Shown here piece after piece: positions 7,296 to 16,584 of a DNA stretch of 64,000 nucleotides; position 1 is the stretch's first letter, and each line of letters opens with the position of its first letter. The position numbers were made by a program, and so were the translations under genes. The notes beneath the pieces were generated by a model. It was given only the letters and a program-made list of their open reading frames with translations. It did not search any database and was not told the DNA's origin. Source of the DNA: Geobacter sp. UBA6151 (GTDB taxonomy: Bacteria; Desulfobacterota; Desulfuromonadia; Geobacterales; Pseudopelobacteraceae); the NCBI GenBank assembly GCA_002423105.1, contig DIUT01000063.1, positions 170 through 64,169 of the forward strand, in the 5' to 3' direction.

Positions 7296-9950
7296 ATGGA
7301 ATGGTATCAACAGGATTATAAACAGGCGCTGGATGCTTTGCAGAGCGCCGAAACCGGCTTGAGCAGTCAGGAGGCCCAAAAACGTCTTGCGCAGTACGGG
7401 CCGAATAAGCTGGCTGAGGAGGAGCGGTTAAGCCGCCTGCAGATACTCCTGCATCAGTTCAAAAGCCCGTTGATTTATATCCTGCTGATCGCCGCAGTGG
7501 TGACGCTGCTGCTGGAAGAGTATATCGACAGCGGCGTTATTCTGGCGGTGGTGCTGCTCAATGCTGTTATCGGTTATCTGCAGGAGTTCAAGGCCGAGGA
7601 GAGCGTGCGCGCGCTGAAGAATCTGCTGGTTGCCAAGGCCAGGGTGATTCGTGACGGACATGAAAAAGAGATTCCCGGAGCTGAGCTGGTGCCGGGTGAC
7701 ATCGTGCTACTGGCCTCAGGCAGCCGGGTGCCTGCCGACTTGCGGCTTGTGCAGGTCAATGAACTGCGTATTGACGAGGCGATGCTGACCGGCGAGTCTC
7801 TGCCGGTTGAGAAAAAGAGCGCAGCCATTGCCGAGTCCGGCCTTGTCTTGGGGGATCAGGTGAACATGGCCTTTATGGGCACTGCGGTGGTCAATGGCCG
7901 GGCCAGGGGGGTGGTAACGGCAACTGCCGGAGCAACCATTTTGGGGGGGATTGCCGGTGACGTCCGGGAGATCGGGCTGATCAAGGCGCCGATCCAGATT
8001 AAAATTGAGCAGTTTGCCAAAATGATCGGCTTTTTGGTGCTTGGAGCCTCGGCAGCACTTTTTGCTGTGGGCCTTTTGCTGGGGGAGTCGGTCAAGGATA
8101 TGTTCATGGTGGCGGTGGCCGCTGCGGTGGCCACTATTCCTGAAGGTCTGCCCATTGTTGTCACCATAGCCATGGCGGTCGGCGTGGCCCGCATGGCCAA
8201 GCACAACGCCATTATCCGCAAACTGCCAGCAGTGGAAACCCTGGGCAGCACCACGGTGATCTGTTCGGACAAGACCGGTACCCTGACCAGAAACGAGATG
8301 ACCGTAAAAGCCATCTATGACGGCAGCCAGACCTTTAGCGTCAGCGGCACCGGGTATGAACCGGTGGGCCAGATTGCCGGTGCGGATGGGGCTGATCAGG
8401 CGGTTGGCGGGGAGGCGCTGGAGCATCTGCTGCGTATCGGCCTGCTCTGCAACGAATCGGAGCTGTTTGAAGAGGAGGGGCGCTTCAAAGTGGACGGTGA
8501 CCCCACCGAGGGGGCGCTGATTGTCTCGGCTATGAAGTCTGGTCTGCAAGGGGATCAGGAGCGGTTGCGTTATCCGCAGCTTGCCATGGTTCCTTTTGAG
8601 TCTGAGCGGGGCTTCATGGCTACCCTGCACACCCTTGACGGCAAAAAACTGATCTTTGTCAAGGGGGCGCCGGAGCGTCTGGTGGAGATGTGCCCTGGTG
8701 ACGCAGTCACTGAAGAGATGCTGCGCATGGCAGCTACATTTGCCGCCCAGGGGATGCGGGTGCTGGCCTTTGCCTGGAAACAGGCCCCGGATGAGATGGA
8801 TGAACTGACTCACCATGACATGGCTTCCGGCCTGACCATGGCCGGTCTGCAAGGGATGATTGATCCGCCCCGGTCTGAAGTGATTGAAGCGGTGGCTGAC
8901 TGCAAGCGGGCTGGCATGCGGGTGGTGATGATTACCGGTGACCATGCCATAACAGCCCAAGCCATTGCCCGTGAACTGGGGATAATAGACCAGGATGGCG
9001 GTGTACTGACCGGCCGCGACCTGGAAAAACTGGATGATGAGCAGCTCTTTGAGCAGGTGCGCCAAGTGTCGGTCTATGCGCGGGTGGCGCCGGAGCACAA
9101 GCTGCGTATTACCCGGCAACTGATCCGCAACGGCGAGGTGGTTGCCATGACCGGTGACGGCGTCAATGATGCTCCGGCCCTGAAGGCTGCCCATATCGGT
9201 ATTGCCATGGGGATCACCGGCACTGATGTGGCCAAGGAAGCCTCGGACATGGTGCTGACCGACGACAATTTTGCCAGCATCTTCAAGGCGGTGCGCGAGG
9301 GGCGGATCGTTTTCGACAACCTGCGCAAGGTAACCTTTTTCCTGCTGCCCACCGGTATCGCCTCCATTATCTCCATCATGATCACCATGATTGTCGGCGT
9401 GCCGATACCCTATATTCCGGCGCAACTGCTCTGGATCAATCTGGTGACCAACGGCCTGCAGGATGTGTCGCTAGCCTTTGAGCCGGGCGAAAAGGGGATC
9501 ATCGACCGTCCGCCGCGCGACCCGCAGGAAGGGATCATGTCCAGTCTGTTGATCCAGCGGACCATTCTTGTGGGGCTGGTGATTGCTGCCGGGGTGGTCT
9601 GGAATTACCTCTCTGTGCTGCGTGACGGTGGTTCGCTGGAACATGCCCGCACCGTGGCTGTGACCACCATGGTGTTTTTCCAGTTTTTTCAGGCCTGGAA
9701 CAGCCGTTCGGAGTATGAGTCCATCTTCAGGATCAACCCCATGGGCAACCCGTTTCTGTTTTACAGCATGATTGCCGCATCCATTGCCCAACTGGCCTTT
9801 ATCTACGCTCCGCCGTTGCAATGGGTATTCCGCACAGTGCCGCTTTCGGGGCACGACTGGTTGCAAGTGCTGGCTGTTGCTGTCAGCGTATTGATCGTGG
9901 TGGAGCTGGACAAATGGTTGAGGAGAGGTTCATTGTCTGCCCAAAGGTAG
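7296..9950 (+). CDS. P2-type cation-transporting ATPase (calcium-type)
   Basis: 884 residues, full length for a P2A/P2B pump. The order is N-terminal cation_ATPase_N domain (YNPNK-like QYGPNKL), TM1-2, actuator domain with LTGES, the M4 ion-site motif PEGLP, phosphorylated aspartate 325 in DKTGTLT, the nucleotide-binding domain with KGAPERL, the hinge GDGVNDAPALK, and C-terminal TM5-10. The family exports Ca2+ (or Na+/Mn2+) using ATP. The M4 PEGLP motif supports Ca2+-type transport, but ion specificity is inferred. The start has GAAGGGA upstream. It stands alone between the repeat element and a strong promoter for the next gene. Confidence 0.93.
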   Translation: MEWYQQDYKQALDALQSAETGLSSQEAQKRLAQYGPNKLAEEERLSRLQILLHQFKSPLIYILLIAAVVTLLLEEYIDSGVILAVVLLNAVIGYLQEFKAEESVRALKNLLVAKARVIRDGHEKEIPGAELVPGDIVLLASGSRVPADLRLVQVNELRIDEAMLTGESLPVEKKSAAIAESGLVLGDQVNMAFMGTAVVNGRARGVVTATAGATILGGIAGDVREIGLIKAPIQIKIEQFAKMIGFLVLGASAALFAVGLLLGESVKDMFMVAVAAAVATIPEGLPIVVTIAMAVGVARMAKHNAIIRKLPAVETLGSTTVICSDKTGTLTRNEMTVKAIYDGSQTFSVSGTGYEPVGQIAGADGADQAVGGEALEHLLRIGLLCNESELFEEEGRFKVDGDPTEGALIVSAMKSGLQGDQERLRYPQLAMVPFESERGFMATLHTLDGKKLIFVKGAPERLVEMCPGDAVTEEMLRMAATFAAQGMRVLAFAWKQAPDEMDELTHHDMASGLTMAGLQGMIDPPRSEVIEAVADCKRAGMRVVMITGDHAITAQAIARELGIIDQDGGVLTGRDLEKLDDEQLFEQVRQVSVYARVAPEHKLRITRQLIRNGEVVAMTGDGVNDAPALKAAHIGIAMGITGTDVAKEASDMVLTDDNFASIFKAVREGRIVFDNLRKVTFFLLPTGIASIISIMITMIVGVPIPYIPAQLLWINLVTNGLQDVSLAFEPGEKGIIDRPPRDPQEGIMSSLLIQRTILVGLVIAAGVVWNYLSVLRDGGSLEHARTVAVTTMVFFQFFQAWNSRSEYESIFRINPMGNPFLFYSMIAASIAQLAFIYAPPLQWVFRTVPLSGHDWLQVLAVAVSVLIVVELDKWLRRGSLSAQR

Positions 9951-9986
9951 GTGCAGTGGATCTATCTCCTCTGTTGTCAGGTAGAT

Positions 9987-10014
9987 TTGACAATTCAAGG
10001 TTATGCTTTATAAA
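9987..10014 (+). promoter_or_regulatory. Sigma-70-type promoter before the WSC-domain gene
   Basis: TTGACA (9987-9992), a 16-base spacer, and TATAAA (10009-10014) form a near-consensus promoter, giving a start near 10021 and a short leader before the ATG at 10054. It indicates that the WSC gene is transcribed apart from the ATPase. Confidence 0.65.
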
Positions 10015-10053
10015 AGAACATCATTTGGAAGTTCTCTAAACACGGGAGGAACC

Positions 10054-10527
10054 ATGAAAACGAGAAAATATGTTGTCGTTCTGTTTGCGTTGCTGTCATC
10101 TATCGGGTTTATTGCCACGGCTGTTCAGGCCGAGATGGTGGTTACTACCAATGACGGGCGGGTGTTCCGGGTGCCGGTGAAACCGAATGAGGTGAGTAAA
10201 ATAGAGTATTCAAGAGGGCCTCAAGGGCGTGTCGAGGCGTCGGTTTCTTCTGGTGGTTTCAGTTTTGTAGGCTGCTTTACAGACAGGAGTCAGCGCGACC
10301 TAAAAGGTTATACCTTTCAGAGTTCTTCAATGACCACTGACCTTTGCGTATCCACCTGCCGTGATCGCGGATTTTCCGTTGCAGCCACCCAGTTTTCCAC
10401 CCACTGTTTCTGTGACAACAGCTATGGCAAGTATGGTCAGGCAAACAACTGTAACATGTCATGCAGCGGTGCGCGTGGCGAGAAATGTGGCGGAACCTGG
10501 GCCAATTCGGTTTACAGGGTGCAGTAA
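10054..10527 (+). CDS. Secreted WSC-domain protein
   Basis: The start at 10054 has GGGAGGA upstream; the upstream in-frame ATG at 10003 lies inside the promoter. 157 residues. A signal peptide (MKTRKYVVVLFALLSSIGFI..., cut likely after AVQA) is followed by a short beta segment (VVTTNDGRVFRVPV) and a cysteine-rich C-terminal WSC domain from FVGCFTDRSQRDLKG to ANSVYRV, with the expected eight-cysteine spacing and a YGKYG loop. WSC domains bind carbohydrate and are best known from fungal wall sensors. A periplasmic or surface sugar-binding role is inferred. It has its own promoter and terminator. Confidence 0.85.
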   Translation: MKTRKYVVVLFALLSSIGFIATAVQAEMVVTTNDGRVFRVPVKPNEVSKIEYSRGPQGRVEASVSSGGFSFVGCFTDRSQRDLKGYTFQSSSMTTDLCVSTCRDRGFSVAATQFSTHCFCDNSYGKYGQANNCNMSCSGARGEKCGGTWANSVYRVQ

Positions 10528-10547
10528 TATATATCTCTATTGATTTT

Positions 10548-10573
10548 GCCTCCCGACAGGGGGGCGAAATTTT
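10548..10573 (+). terminator. Terminator after the WSC gene
   Basis: Stem GCCTCCC (10548-10554) and GGGGGGC (10559-10565) with one G-T pair and a GACA loop, followed by GAAATTTT. Confidence 0.6.
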
Positions 10574-10664
10574 CCAGCCCGTTTCAAATTCCGAACTGTA
10601 TATCAGCTGAACTCACAGCTGTGTTGCTAAACAGAGGCTGTTGCGCTGTTTTATAGGAGTTTTC

Positions 10665-12935
10665 ATGAAACAATCCAGTTCCGGTTTTTCATTCAGATCC
10701 CTGCACCTTTCCCTTCGTTTTGTCATTCCTCTGGTGATTGCCCTGGGGCTTCTGGCCTATGCTGTGGTTCCGTTGGTGGATGGTCTGACCTTGCGCTGGT
10801 CGGTGCGTGATATGGATATCCGTTCCCGCCTGATCAGCAGCACTCTTCAGGAACCGCTGACGGAGCTGATGCAGAAAGGGGAGCGTGGGAGGATTAACGC
10901 GCTGCTGCTGCGAGCAACCCGGGATGAACGCCTGCTTGCGCTGGGGGTCTGCGATCAGGAACAGCGTCTGCTCTACAAAACGGCAGCTTTTCCTGTGACT
11001 CTTTCCTGCAAGCAGCCTGAAAAAAGCAATCGCGACCCGGAACATCTGATCCGGCTGCCCCAGGGCCCTGTTCATGTGGCCATAAACCCGCTGGAAAACG
11101 AAAATATCAAGATTGGCTCCCTGGTGTTGGTGCATGACATGAGCTTTATGGAGCGGCGTAGCGCCGATACCCGCAAGTACGTGATCGCACTTTTTGCCGT
11201 GCTGGGGGTGGTTATCTCCCTGATTACCGTGTTTGTCGCTCATTTAAGCTGGCGTGGGTGGATGGAAGGGGTGAGGGCGATGCTACGCGGAGAGGGTATT
11301 CTGCGTCCGTTTGCCGGTCCGCAGGTGGCAAGCTCTGAATTGCAGCCGTTGGTGGGCGATCTGCGAGCACTTTTGCGCAATCTGGATGCGGAACGCCGTT
11401 TTGCCGATGATTCCACCATCTACTGGAGCGCGGATACCTTGCGCAAGCTTTTGCATAAGGAACTGACCGGAGAGCAGGTGCTGGTGGTATCCAACCGGGA
11501 ACCGTACATTCACTCCAAAGAGGGGGATAAAATCAGGGTGCAGCGGCCCGCCAGCGGTCTGGTGACCGCGGTTGAACCGGTGATGAAGGCCTGTTCCGGT
11601 ACCTGGATCGCCCATGGCAGCGGCAATGCCGACCGGGAAGTCGTTGATGCGAACGATTGCGTTGGGGTGCCGCCGGAAAAACCGTCCTATACCCTGCGTC
11701 GGATCTGGCTGAGTAAGGAGGAGGAGGACGGCTACTACTACGGTTTTGCCAATGAGGGGTTGTGGCCGCTGTGCCATATCGCCCATGTCCGTCCGGTGTT
11801 CAGAACCGCTGACTGGCAGCAGTATGTGGCCATCAACCAACGCTTTGCCGATGCCGTGGTCAAGGAGGCCAAAAGCGACGATCCGGTGGTGCTGGTACAG
11901 GACTATCATCTGGCGCTCTTGCCCGGTTTCATCCGCAAGGCGTTGCCACGGGCCACGGTGATCACCTTCTGGCATATTCCCTGGCCCAACCCGGAATCCT
12001 TCGGTATCTGTCCCTGGCGGGAGGAGCTGTTGCAGGGGATGCTGGGCAGCACCATCCTGGGCTTCCATACACCGTTCCACTGCAAGAATTTTCTGGAAAC
12101 CGTGGATCGTTATCTGGAAACCAGAATTGAGCATGAATCATCCACCATCTCCCATAACGGCAAGCTGACCATGGTGGAAAGTTATCCCATCTCCATCCAG
12201 TGGCCATCTCCCTGGCAGGAGAGCCAGCCTTCCGTGGAGGAATGCCACAGGGATATCCGCAGCAGTCTGGGGATTGCGGCAGACAATCGTGTGGGGCTGG
12301 GGGTGGATCGCCTTGATTACACTAAAGGGATACTGGAGCGGCTCTGGGCCGTGGAGCGGATGCTGGAACTGCATCCGGAGATGGCGGGCCGTTTTACCTT
12401 CATTCAGATTGCTGCGCCGACCCGTACCGCCCTGGATGACTACCAGAATTTCGATGCCCAGGTGCGGGCCCTGGCAGTCAGGATCAACAAGCGCTTTGCC
12501 AGCGGTTCCTGGCAGCCGGTGCTGCTCAGGATAGCGCACCACGAGCCGGAAGAGGTCAACCGTTATTACCGGGCCGCCGATGTCTGCATGGTGACCAGTC
12601 TGCATGACGGCATGAATCTGGTGGCCAAGGAGTATGTGGCGGCGCGGGATGATGAGCGGGGAGTGCTGGTATTGAGTCAGTTCACCGGTGCGGCCCATGA
12701 GTTGCATGAGGCGCTGCTGGTGAACCCCTACCACATCGAACAGACCGCCGAGACCCTGTATGAAGCGTTGAGCATGCCTGATTATGAGCAGCGGGAACGG
12801 ATGCGCAGCATGCGTGCACTGGTGCGGGACTTCAACGTCTACCGCTGGGCAGGGCGGATGCTGCTGGATGCGGCCCGGATTAGACAACGGGAAAAACTGG
12901 CGGTCCGTATAAGCGGCACCGGCAGGGCGAGGTAG
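10665..12935 (+). CDS. otsA: Membrane-anchored trehalose-6-phosphate synthase (GT20)
   Basis: The ATG at 10665 has TAGGAG upstream. 756 residues, far longer than the ~470 of soluble OtsA. The first ~290 residues are an extra module: a TM near residues 18-38, a ~130-residue predicted periplasmic loop, a second TM near 169-192, and a linker resembling sensor proteins. The GT20 catalytic domain follows from VLVVSNREPYIH, with DYHLALLPGFIRK, FWHIPWPNPESFGICPWRE, GVDRLDYTKGILERL and SLHDGMNLVAKEY, the last two marking the glucose-6-phosphate and nucleotide-sugar sites. It joins UDP-glucose (or GDP-glucose) to glucose-6-phosphate. otsB follows after 3 bases. The sensor-like anchor suggests control by an envelope or osmotic signal, which is inference. 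Confidence 0.92.
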   Translation: MKQSSSGFSFRSLHLSLRFVIPLVIALGLLAYAVVPLVDGLTLRWSVRDMDIRSRLISSTLQEPLTELMQKGERGRINALLLRATRDERLLALGVCDQEQRLLYKTAAFPVTLSCKQPEKSNRDPEHLIRLPQGPVHVAINPLENENIKIGSLVLVHDMSFMERRSADTRKYVIALFAVLGVVISLITVFVAHLSWRGWMEGVRAMLRGEGILRPFAGPQVASSELQPLVGDLRALLRNLDAERRFADDSTIYWSADTLRKLLHKELTGEQVLVVSNREPYIHSKEGDKIRVQRPASGLVTAVEPVMKACSGTWIAHGSGNADREVVDANDCVGVPPEKPSYTLRRIWLSKEEEDGYYYGFANEGLWPLCHIAHVRPVFRTADWQQYVAINQRFADAVVKEAKSDDPVVLVQDYHLALLPGFIRKALPRATVITFWHIPWPNPESFGICPWREELLQGMLGSTILGFHTPFHCKNFLETVDRYLETRIEHESSTISHNGKLTMVESYPISIQWPSPWQESQPSVEECHRDIRSSLGIAADNRVGLGVDRLDYTKGILERLWAVERMLELHPEMAGRFTFIQIAAPTRTALDDYQNFDAQVRALAVRINKRFASGSWQPVLLRIAHHEPEEVNRYYRAADVCMVTSLHDGMNLVAKEYVAARDDERGVLVLSQFTGAAHELHEALLVNPYHIEQTAETLYEALSMPDYEQRERMRSMRALVRDFNVYRWAGRMLLDAARIRQREKLAVRISGTGRAR

Positions 12936-12938
12936 GGC

Positions 12939-13703
12939 ATGATCCGTTTATTCAGTGACGTTGGTCTGGCTGATTTGAGAAGGTTTGTAGCGGCTGACAC
13001 ACTCTTTGCCTTTGACCTGGATGGCACCCTGGCCCCCATAGTGGCTGAACCAACTGCGATACTGGTGTCGGGAGAGGTGCGGGAGCTGATGAGGCGTCTC
13101 TCGAAGCTGGCGGTAACGGCGGTCATTACCGGACGCGCTCGAAAAGACGCCCTGGCCTACCTTGGCTTTGAGCCCCGCTATCTGGTGGGCAACCACGGCG
13201 CGGAAGGCATGCCGGGCCGGGATGGAGAGGGCCGGGAACTGTTCCGGATGGTTGAGGGCTGGGAGCGCCAACTTGCAGTCCTGCTGAAGCCGCAGGTACA
13301 GCAGGCAACCCTGTTTGAAAGCAAGGGAAGTACGCTGTCGCTTCATTATCGTCATGCTCCTGATCCGCAAGCTGTCCATGCGGCCTTGCTGGATGCCATT
13401 GCCAAGCTGGAACCTGCGCCCCGGAGGATAGGGGGCAAGTTTGTGGAGAACCTGATCCCGCACGGTGCGCCGCATAAAGGGGATGCCCTGCTGCATCTGC
13501 TGGACTGTTCTGGCTGTGGCACGGCGTTCTTCATTGGCGATGACGAGACAGATGAGGATGTCTTTCGTCTGGACGATCCACGTATTTTTCCGGTCTGCGT
13601 GGGGCTGGACCGACCCACAGCTGCCAGGTATGCTTTGGAAAGCCAGGAAGAGATGGAGGCACTGTTGCGTGAGTTGGTGGCCATGCTGGAGTTGGACGGT
13701 TGA
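12939..13703 (+). CDS. otsB: Trehalose-6-phosphate phosphatase
   Basis: 254 residues with the HAD nucleophile motif FDLDGTLAP near residues 26-34, the second motif in VITGRARKD, and the metal-binding GDDETDEDVF near the C-terminus, all typical of OtsB. It removes phosphate from trehalose-6-phosphate to give trehalose, an osmoprotectant. It starts 3 bases after otsA and forms an operon with it. Normal length. The operon ends in a dispersed repeat followed by a terminator. Confidence 0.94.
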   Translation: MIRLFSDVGLADLRRFVAADTLFAFDLDGTLAPIVAEPTAILVSGEVRELMRRLSKLAVTAVITGRARKDALAYLGFEPRYLVGNHGAEGMPGRDGEGRELFRMVEGWERQLAVLLKPQVQQATLFESKGSTLSLHYRHAPDPQAVHAALLDAIAKLEPAPRRIGGKFVENLIPHGAPHKGDALLHLLDCSGCGTAFFIGDDETDEDVFRLDDPRIFPVCVGLDRPTAARYALESQEEMEALLRELVAMLELDG

Positions 13704-13733
13704 AATATGCCAGCTATCGTGTAGTATCTTAGA

Positions 13734-13915
13734 AGGAGTTGCCACGAAATAACTTTTACTTATTGCATCTCATCTTTGGGCAATCTTTGGCCGTGTTTCA
13801 ATCGTTAAATCCTCGACGTAGCTTTGGCTACGCCTGCGGTTTACCTCAATCAACACAGCCAAATCTCACCCAAATCTGAGCGCCATAATTTAAAAGCTAT
13901 TTCGTAGCAACTCCT
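13734..13915 (+). repeat. Dispersed palindromic repeat, copy A
   Basis: A 182-bp element bounded by 24-base inverted repeats (13734-13757 and 13892-13915; 22 of 24 match, AGGAGTTGCCACGAAATAAC against AGGAGTTGCTACGAAATAGC). The interior includes TTGCATCTCATCTTTGGG, ATCCTCGACGTAG, a small hairpin CGTAGC-TTTG-GCTACG, CTGCGGTTT and CCCAAATCTGAGCGC. The interior is shared with copies B (40461-40642) and C (47261-47433). It sits between otsB and its terminator. Confidence 0.8.
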
Positions 13916-13947
13916 AACGGGGAGGCAACTCCCCGTTTGTTTGTTTC
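13916..13947 (+). terminator. Rho-independent terminator of otsAB
   Basis: Perfect 9-bp stem AACGGGGAG (13916-13924) and CTCCCCGTT (13929-13937) with a GCAA loop, followed by TGTTTGTTTC. Confidence 0.85.
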
Positions 13948-13974
13948 AATTCTTTTTTCTCCGGGGCTCCCAAT

Positions 13975-15414
13975 ATGGCTGATCTGAATGTCCTGTTCCA
14001 ACCGGTGGGTAACTACTGTCACCGCAATGTCATAACCTGTACCCCGGATGATCCGCTGGTGGAGGCTGCCGCAGTTATGCGGGAACACCATATCTCTAGT
14101 CTGGTGGTTTGCCGCGATGGCTTGCCCATGGGGATGGTCAGTGATCGGGACCTGCGCAACAAGGTGGTGGCTCAGGGGCTGGATCCGCGGACGTTGACCA
14201 TCAGCGACATCATGCACTGCCCGCTGATTACCATTACTGGGAAAGAGTTTCTTTTTGAAGCGCTGCACCGCATTTCGCGGCACGGCATTCACCGGCTGGT
14301 GGTTGTTGACGAAGCAGGCGGTCTGACCGGCATTATTACCGATTCCGATATCTTGCGGCTTCAGAATAACTCGCCGCAACGCCTTATCCGCAGGATTGAA
14401 GAAGCCAGGGATGTTGAGGGGCTGAGGGTACTCCATCAGCAGGTGCAGGGGCTGGTGCTCCATCTGGTGGGCACCGGAGTGCGGGTCAAGGAGCTGGTGC
14501 GCCTGATCGCGCTTCTGAATGACCAGATACTGGTGCGGTTGATCGATCTGCTGCTGACCGGGCATTTTTCAGATCTTGAAGGCCGTTTTGCCTTTCTGGT
14601 GCTGGGCAGCGAAGGGCGTGGTGAGCAGACCCTGACCACGGACCAGGATAACGCGCTGGTCTATGCCGATGATATGACCCCTGCTGAATTGCAGCGGATT
14701 ACCGAATTTTCGGAGGCTTTGATTCAGGCAGTGATAAACATTGGCATACCGCCCTGCAACGGCGGCATCATGGCCAACAATCCGGAATGGCGGCATAGCC
14801 TTAAAGAGTGGAAAGGGGTCATGGACCGCTGGTTCGGCACGCCGACACCGGAAAATATCCTGAAAGTGGGTATGATCAATGACCTGCGCGCCCTGCACGG
14901 GGATCAGGCGCTTGAACAGGAGATGAAGGATCACATTGCCGGACGGTTGAAGGGAAATGAGGCTTTTTTGGGGCATATGACCGCTAATGTATTGCGCTTC
15001 AAGGTGCCGCTGGGCTGGTTCGGCAGGATCAAGACCGAGGTTGGCGATGGCGATACCGGGCGGCTCGACCTGAAAAAATCCGGTATTTTCGCCATTACCG
15101 AAGGGGTCAAAATTATGGCCATTTCCGAAGGGATTCAGGTGAACGGCACGGCTGCGCGCATCGCACGGCTGGTGGAGCTTGGCATATTGAGCCAGCAGGA
15201 AGGTGATGATCTGAGCGCAGCCTATTACACGTTGGTCTATTTCAGGCTGCGTACCCAGGTGGAGGCCATACGGGAAGGACGAACGCCGGATAACCGCATC
15301 GCCTTTGATCGATTGAACCGGATGGAGAAGGGGCGGATACATGCCGCTCTGGAAGGGGTGAGCTCTTTCCAGGGAATGCTGCAACGCAGGTCACGCCTTG
15401 GGCAAATAATGTGA
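13975..15414 (+). CDS. CBS-domain / DUF294 nucleotidyltransferase-like signalling protein
   Basis: 479 residues. Two CBS domains (about residues 8-65 and 75-130: HHISSLVVCRDGLPMGMVSD and HGIHRLVVVDEAGGLTGIIT) precede a helical linker. A DUF294 domain with the polymerase-beta-like motif GSEGRGEQTLTTDQDNAL follows (about 200-225), then a DUF294_C region. Proteins of this type are relatives of the GlnD uridylyltransferase head and are often found near acetate or K+ transport genes. A nucleotidyl-transfer or nucleotide-sensing role is inferred. It is followed 14 bases later by the K+ channel gene, so the two may form an operon. Confidence 0.85.
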   Translation: MADLNVLFQPVGNYCHRNVITCTPDDPLVEAAAVMREHHISSLVVCRDGLPMGMVSDRDLRNKVVAQGLDPRTLTISDIMHCPLITITGKEFLFEALHRISRHGIHRLVVVDEAGGLTGIITDSDILRLQNNSPQRLIRRIEEARDVEGLRVLHQQVQGLVLHLVGTGVRVKELVRLIALLNDQILVRLIDLLLTGHFSDLEGRFAFLVLGSEGRGEQTLTTDQDNALVYADDMTPAELQRITEFSEALIQAVINIGIPPCNGGIMANNPEWRHSLKEWKGVMDRWFGTPTPENILKVGMINDLRALHGDQALEQEMKDHIAGRLKGNEAFLGHMTANVLRFKVPLGWFGRIKTEVGDGDTGRLDLKKSGIFAITEGVKIMAISEGIQVNGTAARIARLVELGILSQQEGDDLSAAYYTLVYFRLRTQVEAIREGRTPDNRIAFDRLNRMEKGRIHAALEGVSSFQGMLQRRSRLGQIM

Positions 15415-15428
15415 ACTGAGGGCTGTGC

Positions 15429-16214
15429 ATGAATCAGCAGATGCGTGAGTTGCGGGAAAAAATCTATATCATTATTTTTGAGTCGGACACCAGGCCGGGC
15501 CGTATCTTTGACCTAGCCCTGATCTTTTTCATTCTGCTTTCCGTGGCGCTGGTGATGCTGGATAGTGTGCCGGGGATTCATGGCGATTGGGGCCGCTGGC
15601 TGATCGGTGGCGAGCTGTTGATTACGGTGCTCTTTACGGCTGAATACCTGTTGCGTCTGTACAGTGCCAAACGGCCTGCCCGGTATGCCTTCAGTTTCTA
15701 TGGTGTTGTGGATCTGCTGGCCATTCTGCCGGGCTACGCCAGCATTTTCTTTCCAGGGCTTCATTTTCTTACAACGGTTCGTATTCTGAGGGTTTTACGA
15801 ATATTCCGCGTTCTGAAGATGGTGCAGTTCATGGGGGAGGGTAATAACCTCTGGCTGGCCCTGAAGCGCAGCCGTTACAAGATCACGGTCTTTCTATTTA
15901 CCGTGCTGACCGTAGTAGTGATCGTCGGCAGCCTGATGTACTTGATTGAGAGCGAAGACAGCGGTTTTACCAGCATCCCCAAGAGCATCTACTGGGCTAT
16001 TGTCACCATGACCACGGTTGGCTACGGGGATATCGCCCCCAAAACCGCACTGGGGCAGTTGCTGGCTTCAATGCTGATGGTGGTTGGTTACGGCATCATT
16101 GCCGTGCCCACCGGTATTGTGACATCCGAGATGATGCGTTCCCCGGTATCGAGGCCGGATGGTTTCTGCCCCTGTTGCGGCAAGAAGCTGGATGATAAGG
16201 AGACGGTTTCCTGA
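15429..16214 (+). CDS. Voltage-gated potassium channel (six-TM, Kv-type)
   Basis: 261 residues with S1-S6: segments from IFDLALIFFILLSVALVML onward, an arginine-rich S4 (TVRILRVLRIFRVLKMVQF), the pore helix, and the K+ selectivity filter TVGYGD (residues 196-201), then S6 ending in GIVTSEM. The short C-terminus carries CPCCGKKL, two close CxxC-like cysteines that could bind metal or sense redox state. The family conducts K+ in response to voltage. It is close behind the CBS-DUF294 gene. Confidence 0.93.
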   Translation: MNQQMRELREKIYIIIFESDTRPGRIFDLALIFFILLSVALVMLDSVPGIHGDWGRWLIGGELLITVLFTAEYLLRLYSAKRPARYAFSFYGVVDLLAILPGYASIFFPGLHFLTTVRILRVLRIFRVLKMVQFMGEGNNLWLALKRSRYKITVFLFTVLTVVVIVGSLMYLIESEDSGFTSIPKSIYWAIVTMTTVGYGDIAPKTALGQLLASMLMVVGYGIIAVPTGIVTSEMMRSPVSRPDGFCPCCGKKLDDKETVS

Positions 16215-16251
16215 TTTTTGAAGAGTAAAGCTATGGAGAGGAGAAACTTCG

Positions 16252-16584
16252 ATGAAAAGTATGTTCGTGGTTGCTATTCTGATTGCCACTCTGGCAATTA
16301 CCTTTGCGCTTCAGAATTCACAGGTGGTGCAGGTTCATTTTATGTACTGGTATTTTGAGGGGGCATTGGCGCTGACCCTGCTGCTTACCTTTGCCATTGG
16401 ATCAATTGCCGCATTTTTTGCCATGATGCCAGGCTTTTTTAAGCGTCGTCACGAGATTACGGTATTGAAAAGGCAGATTGAACAACTGCAGAAGCAGCTT
16501 GATCAGCTGTCAAGCGCACAGAAAACGGCTGTAGTTGAACTGAATCCGGGGCCGGACATGCCTGTGGTAGAGAGCAAACCATGA
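16252..16584 (+). CDS. LapA-domain (DUF1049) small membrane protein
   Basis: 110 residues: two membrane segments (MFVVAILIATLAITFALQNS and LALTLLLTFAIGSIAAFFAMM) joined by the family motif QNSQVVQVHFMYWYFEG, then a coiled-coil tail (ITVLKRQIEQLQKQLDQLSS). This matches LapA/DUF1049 (YciS-like) proteins, linked in enterics to lipopolysaccharide assembly. Good ribosome site GGAGAGGAG. Its stop overlaps nqrA by four bases (16581-16584), so it is translationally coupled to the nqr operon, an unusual partner. Confidence 0.85.
   Translation: MKSMFVVAILIATLAITFALQNSQVVQVHFMYWYFEGALALTLLLTFAIGSIAAFFAMMPGFFKRRHEITVLKRQIEQLQKQLDQLSSAQKTAVVELNPGPDMPVVESKP

Noticed and set aside
7716..9425. A 569-codon open frame on the minus strand opposite the P-type ATPase
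   Set aside because: It is the antisense shadow of a gene whose motifs (DKTGTLT, GDGVNDAP) are complete; composition is His/Gln-rich and matches no family.
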